A DNA stretch of 64,000 nt from the NCBI GenBank assembly GCA_905221215.1, contig CAJNCI010000004.1:1-64000 (forward strand). Reading direction: 5' to 3'. Below are positions 55,445 to 64,000 of the stretch, one piece after another. The stretch comes from a bacterium. GTDB taxonomy: Bacteria > Bacillota > Bacilli > Lactobacillales > Streptococcaceae. The notes beneath the pieces are model-generated. The model was given only the letters and a program-made list of their open reading frames with translations. It was not told the DNA's origin and searched no databases. Each line of letters begins with the position of its first letter. The stretch's first letter is position 1. Both the position numbers and the translations under genes were made by a program.

Positions 55445-57541
55445 ATGAAACCACTACTTGAAACCATCGATACCCGCTTTGGAACTGCCAGCAAGCATGC
55501 CTTTTCCCGAGGAAATACCCTGCCTTATACAGGCCTTCCTTTTGGGATGAATTACTTTGTGCCCCAGACCAGTGACCAGGAGGGCTCTTGGTTTTTCGAT
55601 CCGCATCTGCCTATCTTTCAGGGGATTCGACTAACCCACCAACCCAGTCCTTGGATTGGGGACTACTCTTGGCTCCTCCTGACACCTGTCACAGGCCAAC
55701 TGGGTGGAGACAGCCTCTTCCACCGCCAATCTTCCTATGATATGGATAAGGCTATTTTCCAGCCTCATTATCTGAAGATTTTCTCCCTGCGCTATCAGAT
55801 TGAAAGCCAGCTTACTCCGACTTGCTACGGTGCTTCTATTCGTTTGGAGCAAAAGCAAGGCAAAGCCCTCTCCCTCTATCTTCACGCAGCAGATGAGCTG
55901 ACAGTGGAGCAGGTAGATAAGCGGACTCTAGCCCTAAGACAAGAAGGTAAAACTGAGACAAATAAAAATCCGCTAATAATGTTCACTGCCCTGCAAATGA
56001 ACACGGATATTCTTGCTGTCAACCAAGAAAGAGGAGACTGGCGAATTGACCTGACAGATAGTCATGCTGAAATCCAGCTAGCAACTTCTTTCATCTCCCC
56101 TTCTCAAGCTCTAGTCAATCTACCTCAAGAAGATTTTGATAGCTGTAAAGCAAGTGCCCAAGCGGACTGGGAAAATCTCCTCCATCGTTTTGACGTTATC
56201 GAGAAGGGAGAGGCTGACCGAACCTTCTTTGATCACTGCCTTTACAGACTCTTCCTATTCCCGCAGACTTTTTATGAGGTTGATGAATCAGGGCAAGCTA
56301 TCCACATGGATCTAGCTACTGGTACTGTCAAGCCCGGTGTCCTCTTTAGCAACAATGGTTTCTGGGATACCTTCCGCACCACCTTCCCCCTCTTTGCCCT
56401 TATCATACCGGAATACTACCACCGCTTCTTAGAAGGATTTCTCAATAACTACCGCGATACTGGTTACCTTCCAAAGTGGCTGGCCCCAGATGAACGTGGC
56501 ATGATGCCTGGTACACTTTTAGACGGTATTATAGCAGATAGCGCCTGCAAAGATATGGCCCCCGATTTGGAAGAAGAACTCCTCCAAGCCATGCTTGAAA
56601 CAGCCACCAAGTCCGACCCTCTCGGCATCAATGGTCGCCACGGACTAGCCCAATACCAAGAGCTGGGCTACCTCTCTACCGACAACCACGAAAGTGTCAG
56701 TCATACCCTAGACTATGCCTATAGTGACTTTTGTATCGCCAGCTGTGCCAAAAAACTTGGTCAGAATGACATCGCGGAAACTTATAGAACTGCTTCACAA
56801 AATTACCGCCATCTATTTGACGCTGAGACAGGTTACATGCGAGCGCGAGACAAGCAAGGGAACTTCCGTCCTGACTTCTCTCCTTATAGTTGGGGACGTG
56901 ATTATGCCGAATGTTCTGCCATTCAAGCGACTTTAGGCGTTTTACATGACATCCCAGACTTAATCCAACTTATGGGTGGAAAAGAAGCCTTCAGCAAGTA
57001 TCTTTTGAAAGTCTGTCAAGAGGCTCCCCTCTTTGAGACAACAGGCTATGGTTACGAGATTCACGAAATGAGCGAAATGGCTACCGCTCCTTTTGGACAA
57101 GTCGCCATTTCCAATCAGCCTAGTTTCCACATTCCTTATCTCTTCCGCTACAGCGATTACCCTGACTACACTGCCCTTCTTATCAAGACGCTCCGTCAGA
57201 AAGCCTTTCACCCAAGCTGGCAAGCCTATCCTGGTGATGAAGACAATGGTAGTCTCTCGGCCTGGTACATCTGGTCGGCTCTAGGTTTTTATCCAACCTG
57301 TCCAGGAAAACCAAGCTATGACCTCGGAATCCCTCTCTTTGATCACCTCCGTATCTACCTAACTAAAGAAAATAAATGGCTGAATATCTATGCTAAGCAA
57401 AACCACAGCCACTTCAACTTTGTCAAAGAGTGCCGACTGGATAAGGTGCCAGTATCTAGCATTCAACACCGAGACCTCTTGAAAGCTGAGCAACTGACCT
57501 TCACCCTCAGCTGGTTACCAAGTCAGCCGTCCACTTCCTGA
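55445..57541 (+). CDS. Family 92 alpha-mannosidase
   Basis: 698 residues, no signal peptide. GH92 hallmarks: 'GNTLPYTGLPFGMNYF' near the N-terminus, 'FSNNGFWDTFRTTFPLFALI', 'DNHESVSHTLDYAYSDFCIA', 'NQPSFHIPYLFRYSDYP' and 'YPGDEDNGSLSAWYIWSALGFYPTCPG' with the catalytic acids. Calcium-dependent alpha-mannosidase, in this family mostly alpha-1,2. It completes the set of mannosidases here. Transcribed away from the rest of the locus. Confidence 0.93.
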   Translation: MKPLLETIDTRFGTASKHAFSRGNTLPYTGLPFGMNYFVPQTSDQEGSWFFDPHLPIFQGIRLTHQPSPWIGDYSWLLLTPVTGQLGGDSLFHRQSSYDMDKAIFQPHYLKIFSLRYQIESQLTPTCYGASIRLEQKQGKALSLYLHAADELTVEQVDKRTLALRQEGKTETNKNPLIMFTALQMNTDILAVNQERGDWRIDLTDSHAEIQLATSFISPSQALVNLPQEDFDSCKASAQADWENLLHRFDVIEKGEADRTFFDHCLYRLFLFPQTFYEVDESGQAIHMDLATGTVKPGVLFSNNGFWDTFRTTFPLFALIIPEYYHRFLEGFLNNYRDTGYLPKWLAPDERGMMPGTLLDGIIADSACKDMAPDLEEELLQAMLETATKSDPLGINGRHGLAQYQELGYLSTDNHESVSHTLDYAYSDFCIASCAKKLGQNDIAETYRTASQNYRHLFDAETGYMRARDKQGNFRPDFSPYSWGRDYAECSAIQATLGVLHDIPDLIQLMGGKEAFSKYLLKVCQEAPLFETTGYGYEIHEMSEMATAPFGQVAISNQPSFHIPYLFRYSDYPDYTALLIKTLRQKAFHPSWQAYPGDEDNGSLSAWYIWSALGFYPTCPGKPSYDLGIPLFDHLRIYLTKENKWLNIYAKQNHSHFNFVKECRLDKVPVSSIQHRDLLKAEQLTFTLSWLPSQPSTS

Positions 57542-57550
57542 AATACAAAA

Positions 57551-57590
57551 ATCTCCTAGCAGACTTTCCTGCTAGGAGATTTTCTTATGA
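57551..57590. terminator. Bidirectional terminator between GH92 and the surface protein
   Basis: A 12-bp perfect stem, ATCTCCTAGCAG / CTGCTAGGAGAT, with A- and T-runs at the two ends. It serves two convergent genes. Confidence 0.92.
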
Positions 57591-57654
57591 GAGGTACTTG
57601 CTTAAGCTTTGAAAATCGGATTTATTATTCGATCTTCACCAAACAATCTACCAA

Positions 57655-60600
57655 TTAAGCTTCTTCGTCTTCTTTACGACGACGGCCTGCAAGACCAAGA
57701 CCAAGTACTGCACTTGCGGCAGCTGCTACCATAGCTACAGTAGAATCTGCTGTACCTGTATTTGGCAATTCTTTAGCTGCTTTACGCGCATTTGCTGCTT
57801 CTTGGCTAGCATTAGCTGCTGCTTGAGTTGTAGCTGGAGCTACAGCTGGTGTTTGAGCAGCTTGGTCGTTAGCTGGAGTTGCATGATCAGTTGCTGGAGC
57901 AACTTTCGCCATGAAGTCTTCGATACGTTTAACCATTGCATCCACTTCTGCTTGAGTTGCGTCTGCATTAGCAAATACTTTCTTAGCGTCTGCTAATAAG
58001 TCATTCGCTTCTTTTGCAGTTTCTGCATCAAGCTTAGCAGATTCTTTAATGATCAATTCATCTAATTGATGGATAGCACCTTCTAACTTAGCTTTATCCA
58101 CTTTTGCATCAGTGTTATTAGCTGCGTTATTGCCAGAAGTTCCATTGCTGTTACCATTACCAGTGCCATTGTTATTACCTCCAGCATTGTATGGTACATA
58201 TTGTTTGAATGCGTCATCTCTTGGAATTGCTAATACTTGACCTTCTTTTGTAACGATTGTTACATTTCCAGCTTTATCAATGTTAACAGCTAGATCTGTT
58301 TTACCATCTTTCGTAACTTTCATATTACCATCTTTGTCGATTGTAATTTTCACTTTAGAATCTTTAGATGTGTAAATTGTATTACCTTGCTCGTCTGTTT
58401 CTTTCAAGAACTCATCAAGATTGAATTCATCTTTAGAATTAATAGCACCTAGCATCATGAATTGGAATTTCGCTTTTTCTTCTGGAGTAATATTAGCAAG
58501 GTCTGCTACCTCTACTTTACTCAAGTCGATATCAAGATTATCTCCACCGTGTTTAGATTTAGACACAGCTTCTTTATCTTTCACTAGTTGTTCTTTAGAA
58601 ATTGTTGCTGTAGAACCGTCTGGCATTGTTACTGTTGCGTTTCCTTTATCGTCTACTACTACAGTTGCGCCTGGGTTAACTGCTTCAATTGCTTTCTTAA
58701 CAGCTTCTTTTTCAGCGCCTGTTAAGTTTTCTTTATCTCCAACTAATGTACGGATAGCTGGTGTTTTCACTTTAGCATTTGTTGCTTCATCAGCTAATTT
58801 TTTAGCAGGGATTACTAAGTCTGAAGCTTGGATGTTAAGAACTGTTCCATCACCTTTCGTTACTGTTGCGTTTCCTTTATCGTCTACTACTACAGTTGAA
58901 CCTGGGTTGACTGCTTCTACAGCTTTCTTAACTTTTGCTTTTTCTTCATCTGTTAAGTTAGCTGGATTTTCCACTACAGTCTTAGCTGCTGGTGTATTTG
59001 CATCGTTACCACCATTTGGTTTCTTAGCATCGTCTTCGACTTTAACTAAGTCTGTTGATGGGATAACTGAAACATTACCATCTTTGACTACTGTTGCATT
59101 TCCTTTGTCATCTACTACAACTTCAGCGCCTGGATTTGCTGCTTTAACTTTGTCTTCGATTGCTTTCTTCTCAGCGTCAGTTAAGGCATTTGGATTTGCT
59201 ACTTTTGTCTTAGAAGCCGGTGTAACCGCGTTGTCTTTAGCTTTTCCATCATTCACATCTTTTTCAGATTTTGTTAAATCTGATGCTGGGATAACGGCTG
59301 TCTTACCGTTTAGAAGTGTTACTGTCGCATTTCCTTTGTCGTCTACTGCTACAGTTGCACCTGGGTTGACTGCTGCTACTTTAGCTGCAATCGCATCTTT
59401 CTCATCTTGTGTTAATGAATCTGGATTTGCTACTTTTGTCTTAGAAGCTGGTTTAACAATGTCATTTCCTGCTTTTGGTGCTTTTTCTGCATCTGCATTC
59501 TTCGTTAAGTCTGCCGCTGGGATGACCGCTGTCTTACCTTCTGGTGTTGTGACTGTTGCGTTTCCTTTGTCGTCTACCACTACAGTTGAACGTTCTGGAT
59601 TTACTGCCGCTACTTTATCCGCGATTGCTTGTTTCTCTTCTTGAGTTAGAGCATCTGGGTTTGCTACTACAGTCTTATCGGCTGGTGTAACGATGTCGTT
59701 TCCTGCCTTCGGCTCTTTAGTTTGTGCTTTTGTCTTAGTTAAGTCTGATGCTGGGATTACAACTGGTTTACCATCTTTAGGTGTTACTGTTGCATTTCCT
59801 TTATCATCTACTACAACTTTAGCTTCTGGATTTAAGGCTGCAAGCTTGTCAGTGATTGCTTGTTTCTCATCATCAGTAAGTTTAGCTGGATCTTTCACTA
59901 AAGTCTTATCGGCTGGTTTAACTACGTTGTTACCTGCATTTGGTTTAGCTGCATCTTCCGCTGTTTTCACTAAATCAGCTGCTGGAATGATTGCTGTCTT
60001 ACCTTCTGGTGTTGTGACTGTTGCGTTTCCTTCGTCGTCCACTACAACATCAGCACCTGGGTTGACTGCTTTCACTTTATCAGCGATTTCTTTCTTAGAT
60101 TTTTCTAAGTTAGTTGGATCTAAGACTGTCTTATCTGCTGGTGTGTTTATATCGTTTCCTGCATTTGGTTTAGCTGCATCTGCTTCTGTCTTCGTTAAGT
60201 CTGCCGCTGGAATTACCGCTACTTTTCCATTTTCTAATGTTACTGTTGCATTTCCTTTGTCGTCTACTACTACAGTTTTAGCTTCTGGATTTACTGCTTT
60301 AACTTTGTCTTCGATTGCTTTCTTCTCTTCTGGAGTCAGAGCATTTGGATCTTTTACTACAGTCTTATCTGCTGGTTTAACTACATCATTTCCTGCATTT
60401 GGCTTAGTTGCGTCTTCTTTTGATTTAGTTAAGTCTCCTGCTGGAATTACTGCTGTCTTACCATCTTTAGTAACTGTTGCATTTCCTTTGTCGTCTACTG
60501 CTACAGTTGCTCCTGGATTTACTGCTGCTACTTTAGCCGCAATTGCTTTCTTTTCATCATCAGTTAATGAGTCTGGATTTGCTACTGCAGTCTTGTCAGC

Positions 60601-63600
60601 TGGTGTGTTCACATTGTTTCCTGCTTCTGGTTCAGCCGCTTCTGCTTCTGTTTTCACTAAATCGGCTGCTGGAATTGTTGCAGTAGTTCCATCTTTTAGA
60701 GTTACTGTTGCATTTCCATCTTTGTCGAATACAACTTTTTCAGCATTTGGATTTACCGCTTTGATTGCATCTGTAACCTTAGCTTTATCCGCATCTGTTA
60801 ACGCATCTGGATCTTTCACAACTACTTTGTCAGCTGGTGTGTTCACTTTATTTCCTGCATTTGGTTTAGCTGCATCTGCTTCTGTTTTCACTAAGTCAGT
60901 TGCTGGAATTGTTGCTGATTTACCACCTTTCAATGTAACTGTTGCATTTCCTTTGTCATCTACAAATACTGCTTTAGCATCTGGGTTAACTGCTTTCACT
61001 TTAGCTTCGATTGCTTTCTTCTCTTCTGGAGATAGAGCTTCTGGATTTGCTACTACAGTCTTATCTGCTGGTTTGTTAATGTTGTTTCCAGCTTTTTCGT
61101 TAGCAGCATCTGCTTCTGTTTTCACTAGATCGTCTTTCGGAATGACTACAGTCTTACCGTCTTTAGTTGTTACTGTTGCATTTCCTTTATCATCTACGAA
61201 TACAGTTGTTCCAACTGCTGGTGGGTTAACTTCTTTAACTTTAGCTGTGATTGCATCTTTCTCTTCTTTAGTTAGAGCATCTGGATTTTTCACTAAAGTT
61301 TTGTCCGCTGGTTTCTTAACTGCATCTTGTTTAGCTGGATCTAGTAAATCTGCTTTCGGTTTAACTAAATCTGCTGCTGGAATTGTTGCAATGTTACCTT
61401 CTTTAGTCTTAACTGTAGCATTTCCTTTATCGTCAAATACTACTTCAGCACCTGGATTTACTTCTTTGATTTTCTTCTCAACTTTTTCAAGCTCTTTAGC
61501 AGTTAATTTAGCTGGATCTTTCACTAATACTTTATCTGCTGGAGTGTTTACTTTGTTACCAGCATTTGCTGTATTCTTATCAGCTTCAGTCTTCACTAAA
61601 TCATTTACTGGAATTGTAGCTGTTTGTCCGTCTGGAGTTGTAACTGTTGCGTTTCCTTTTTCGTCCACGTATACAGATGCTCCTGGGTTAACTGCTGCAA
61701 CTCTGTCTTTGATAGCTTTGATATCTTCAGGAGTTAAGTTGTCTTTATCTGTAACTAACTCTCTGTCAGCTGGTTTGTTGATGACATTACCTGCTTTTGG
61801 ATCAGTTAACACTTCATCTGCAGTTTTCACTAAATCATCCGCTGGAATGACTGCTGTTTTTCCTTCTGGAGTTGTGACTGTTGCGTTTCCTTTATCATCT
61901 ACGAATACAGTTGAACCTGGGTTAACTTCTTGAACCTTAGCTTTAATTGCTTCTTTTTCAGGCTCTGTTAAAGCATCTTTATTAGCAACTACTGTTTCAT
62001 CGATTGGTTTCTTAATCGCATCTTGTTTAGCGGCATTTTCCAAGTCTTCTTTAGCATTTGATTTCACTAAATCTGAAGCTGGGATTGTTGCTGTAGTCTT
62101 AGTTCCGTCTGGATTTGTTACAGTTACTGTCGCATTTCCTTTGTCGTCTACTACTACTGTCGCACCTGGATTTACTGATTCTACAGCTTTTTGAATAGCA
62201 TCTTTAACATCGTTTGGTAATGTTGCTTTTGGATCATTCAATACTGCTGGATCTACAAGTGCTTTTTCAGCTGGAGTATTTACTTTGTTTCCTGCTGATG
62301 GAGTTCCTTTAGCTGCTGGATCTTTCAATAAGTCTTCAACTGGGATTGTTGCTGTCTTACCGTCTGGTGTTGTGACTGTTGCGTTTCCTTTATCATCTAC
62401 GAATACAGTTGAACCTGGATTTACTGATTCTACAGCTTTTTGAATTTTAGCTTTAACTTCGTCTTTCTTATCTCCAGTTAAATCTGCTGGTGTTGCTGAA
62501 ACTTTATCTGCTGGTTTGTTGATGTTGTTTCCTGCATTTACACCTTCAGCTTCTTCTGCAGTTTTCACTAGGTCAGATGCTGGAATTACTTCAGTTTTAC
62601 CGTCTGGTGTTGTGACTGTTGCATTTCCTTTTTCATCTACAACTACTGTTGTATTTTCTGGATTTACTTTTGCTACAGCTGCTTTGATTGCATCTTTTTC
62701 AGCTTGAGTTAATTTAGCTGGGTTCTTAACTAGTGTTTTGTCTGCTGGTTTCTTAACTGCATCTTGTTTAGCAGGATCAGTTAAATCATCTGCAGTTTTC
62801 GCTAAGTCTGATGCTGGAATTGTTGCTACAGCTCCGTCTTTTGTTGTTACTGTTGCGTTTCCTTTTTCATCAAATACTACTTTAGCATCTGGATTTACAG
62901 CTTTAATCTTATCAGTAATTTTAGCTTTTTCTTCGTCTGTTAATTTAGCTGGATCGTTTACAACTACTTTATCTGCTGGAGTGTTTACTTTGTTTCCTGC
63001 ATTTGGAGTTTCTTTAGCTGCTGGATCTTTTACTAAGTCTTCAACTGGGATTGTTGCTGTTTTACCATCTGGAGTAGATACTGTTGCATTTCCTTTGTCG
63101 TCAACGAATACTTTAGCTTCTGGGTTTACTGCTTCTACTTTAGCTTTGATTGCTTTGATGTCTTCAGGAGTTAAGGCATCTTTGTTTGCAGATACTTTAT
63201 CAGCTGGTTTGTTTACGTTGTTTCCTGCTTTAGCATCTTTAGCTTCTTCTGGAGATTTCACTAAGTCAGTTACTGGAATTGTTGCTGTTTGTCCGTCTGG
63301 TGTAACTACAGTTGCGTTTCCTTTTTCGTCTACTACTACTGTTGCACCTGGGTTTACTGCTTGAACTTTAGCTTTGATTGCTTCGATATTTTCAGGTGTT
63401 AAAGCATCTTTATCAGCAACTACTTTGTCTGCTGGTTTGTTGATGTTGTTTCCTGCTTTAGCAGTTTCTTTGTCAGCTTCTTTCTTCACTAAGTCAGCTT
63501 TTGGAATTACTACAGTTTTACCACCTGGTGTTGTTACTGTTGCGTTTCCTTTATCATCAACTACTACAGTTGAACCTGGGTTAACTGCTGCTACAGCTGC

Positions 63601-64000
63601 CTTAATAGCATCTTTAGCGGCACTTAAATCTGCATTTGGATCATCTACTAAAGCTGGATCCACTACAACTTTATCTGCTGGTTTGTTTACAGCATCTTGT
63701 TTCGTTGGGTCAGCTAAGTCAGCTTTAGGTTTTACTAAATCGCTCGCTGGGATTGTTGCAGTTTTCGGTTGTTCACCTGGTGCTGCTGGTGTTGTTACTG
63801 TTGCATTTCCTTTTTCGTCAAATACTACGTCAGCACCTGGGTTTACAGCTTTGATCTTAGCTTCGATTGCTTTTTTCTCTTCTGGTGTTAATGAAGCTGG
63901 GTTTTCTACCACTACTCTATCCGCTGGAGTGTTTACTTGGTTTCCACCAGTTACATTATCTTTGTCGGTTGGAGTTTTCACTAATTCGCTTACTGGAATT
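57655..64000 (-). CDS. Giant LPxTG surface protein with aRib-like repeats (N-terminus outside window)
   Basis: At least 2,114 residues are in the window and the frame is open at the right edge. The visible part is about 23 repeats of ~78 residues, each with 'KPADK/TPADK', '…LTPEEKKAIEAKVKAVNPGA…', 'VVVDDKGNATVTTPDGKTATIP' and 'ADLVK'. This matches my memory of the atypical Rib (aRib) domain of streptococcal adhesins. Repeats are followed by two degenerate units, a Gly/Asn linker, a ~65-residue helical module ('KLEGAIHQLDELIIKESAKLD…'), a Pro/Ala/Thr stretch and the sorting signal 'LPNTG', membrane helix and 'GRRRKEDEEA'. It is anchored to peptidoglycan by sortase and would stand off the surface as a long stalk. 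The binding domain should be in the missing N-terminus. Confidence 0.9.
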   Translation of the reverse strand, partial: IPVSELVKTPTDKDNVTGGNQVNTPADRVVVENPASLTPEEKKAIEAKIKAVNPGADVVFDEKGNATVTTPAAPGEQPKTATIPASDLVKPKADLADPTKQDAVNKPADKVVVDPALVDDPNADLSAAKDAIKAAVAAVNPGSTVVVDDKGNATVTTPGGKTVVIPKADLVKKEADKETAKAGNNINKPADKVVADKDALTPENIEAIKAKVQAVNPGATVVVDEKGNATVVTPDGQTATIPVTDLVKSPEEAKDAKAGNNVNKPADKVSANKDALTPEDIKAIKAKVEAVNPEAKVFVDDKGNATVSTPDGKTATIPVEDLVKDPAAKETPNAGNKVNTPADKVVVNDPAKLTDEEKAKITDKIKAVNPDAKVVFDEKGNATVTTKDGAVATIPASDLAKTADDLTDPAKQDAVKKPADKTLVKNPAKLTQAEKDAIKAAVAKVNPENTTVVVDEKGNATVTTPDGKTEVIPASDLVKTAEEAEGVNAGNNINKPADKVSATPADLTGDKKDEVKAKIQKAVESVNPGSTVFVDDKGNATVTTPDGKTATIPVEDLLKDPAAKGTPSAGNKVNTPAEKALVDPAVLNDPKATLPNDVKDAIQKAVESVNPGATVVVDDKGNATVTVTNPDGTKTTATIPASDLVKSNAKEDLENAAKQDAIKKPIDETVVANKDALTEPEKEAIKAKVQEVNPGSTVFVDDKGNATVTTPEGKTAVIPADDLVKTADEVLTDPKAGNVINKPADRELVTDKDNLTPEDIKAIKDRVAAVNPGASVYVDEKGNATVTTPDGQTATIPVNDLVKTEADKNTANAGNKVNTPADKVLVKDPAKLTAKELEKVEKKIKEVNPGAEVVFDDKGNATVKTKEGNIATIPAADLVKPKADLLDPAKQDAVKKPADKTLVKNPDALTKEEKDAITAKVKEVNPPAVGTTVFVDDKGNATVTTKDGKTVVIPKDDLVKTEADAANEKAGNNINKPADKTVVANPEALSPEEKKAIEAKVKAVNPDAKAVFVDDKGNATVTLKGGKSATIPATDLVKTEADAAKPNAGNKVNTPADKVVVKDPDALTDADKAKVTDAIKAVNPNAEKVVFDKDGNATVTLKDGTTATIPAADLVKTEAEAAEPEAGNNVNTPADKTAVANPDSLTDDEKKAIAAKVAAVNPGATVAVDDKGNATVTKDGKTAVIPAGDLTKSKEDATKPNAGNDVVKPADKTVVKDPNALTPEEKKAIEDKVKAVNPEAKTVVVDDKGNATVTLENGKVAVIPAADLTKTEADAAKPNAGNDINTPADKTVLDPTNLEKSKKEIADKVKAVNPGADVVVDDEGNATVTTPEGKTAIIPAADLVKTAEDAAKPNAGNNVVKPADKTLVKDPAKLTDDEKQAITDKLAALNPEAKVVVDDKGNATVTPKDGKPVVIPASDLTKTKAQTKEPKAGNDIVTPADKTVVANPDALTQEEKQAIADKVAAVNPERSTVVVDDKGNATVTTPEGKTAVIPAADLTKNADAEKAPKAGNDIVKPASKTKVANPDSLTQDEKDAIAAKVAAVNPGATVAVDDKGNATVTLLNGKTAVIPASDLTKSEKDVNDGKAKDNAVTPASKTKVANPNALTDAEKKAIEDKVKAANPGAEVVVDDKGNATVVKDGNVSVIPSTDLVKVEDDAKKPNGGNDANTPAAKTVVENPANLTDEEKAKVKKAVEAVNPGSTVVVDDKGNATVTKGDGTVLNIQASDLVIPAKKLADEATNAKVKTPAIRTLVGDKENLTGAEKEAVKKAIEAVNPGATVVVDDKGNATVTMPDGSTATISKEQLVKDKEAVSKSKHGGDNLDIDLSKVEVADLANITPEEKAKFQFMMLGAINSKDEFNLDEFLKETDEQGNTIYTSKDSKVKITIDKDGNMKVTKDGKTDLAVNIDKAGNVTIVTKEGQVLAIPRDDAFKQYVPYNAGGNNNGTGNGNSNGTSGNNAANNTDAKVDKAKLEGAIHQLDELIIKESAKLDAETAKEANDLLADAKKVFANADATQAEVDAMVKRIEDFMAKVAPATDHATPANDQAAQTPAVAPATTQAAANASQEAANARKAAKELPNTGTADSTVAMVAAAASAVLGLGLAGRRRKEDEEA

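Noticed and set aside
58421..59644. 407-codon plus-strand frame opposite the surface protein
   Set aside because: Same reason: an antisense shadow of repetitive coding sequence.
59693..61933. 746-codon open frame on the plus strand opposite the surface protein
   Set aside because: It mirrors the repeat unit of the minus-strand protein, is rich in Ser/Phe/Ala low-complexity strings, and has no ribosome site. It is open only because the repetitive codons of the real gene lack stops on the other strand.

Overview
The window looks like a chromosomal segment of a mitis-group Streptococcus (S. mitis, S. oralis or S. pneumoniae relatives). Evidence is the low GC content, BOX-type intergenic repeats, streptococcal Rgg regulators with peptide pheromones, and a gene order (metQ-peptidase-metNI, rgg/shp, tsaD-rimI-tsaB, rpoY-rnjA, mnmG-nudix-mnmA, argGH, LysM protein, sdaAB/AA, CapD-like, PadR trio, trhO) that I recall from the pneumococcal SP_0090 to SP_0152 region, read in reverse. 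No species can be fixed by eye.

Layout. 1-0.2 kb: two tandem copies of an IS-like end. 0.2-7.5 kb: an Rgg regulator, a methionine uptake operon under a CmhR/MetR-type palindrome, a second amino-acid binding lipoprotein and an AzlCD exporter. 7.8-9.9 kb: an Rgg/SHP quorum-sensing module (SHP144 type) driving a double-glycine peptide and a CPBP protease from two mirror-image promoters. 10-18.8 kb: housekeeping genes for tRNA modification (tsaD, rimI, tsaB, mnmG, mnmA), RNA polymerase epsilon subunit and RNase J. 18.9-22.4 kb: argGH and an amino-acid binding protein behind an ARG box.

22.5-30.5 kb is the accessory hot spot. A bacteriocin-associated ABC/membrane operon headed by a 37-residue peptide is followed by a second cassette: a 28-residue pheromone-like peptide with a Trp-Lys-Trp motif, a secreted protein, and a three-gene ABC transporter. 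A full-length Rgg regulator lies to the right. A near-identical copy of the regulator's promoter, and of its first nine codons followed by a stop, lies to the left. The same 15-bp box occurs three times, each 27-28 bp upstream of a minus-strand -10-like hexamer. I infer one regulator controlling two operons after a cassette insertion; this is the best candidate for an undescribed system.

30.5-44.4 kb: a LysM cell-wall protein, serine dehydratase, CapD-like sugar-nucleotide dehydratase and glycosyltransferase, an MFS transporter, a PadR-DUF1700-DUF4097 envelope-response trio, trhO, and an orphan bacteriocin-immunity pair. 44.6-57.5 kb: a compact N-glycan utilisation island in which the ABC importer (Ngt type) is joined to GH20, ROK, GH38, GH125 and GH92 enzymes, with a perfect cre site and a one-mismatch parS site. 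57.6 kb to the right edge: the C-terminal 2,100+ residues of a giant LPxTG surface protein with at least 23 aRib-like repeats; its N-terminus lies outside the window.

All assignments come from reading the sequence and from memory of families. No database search was run.
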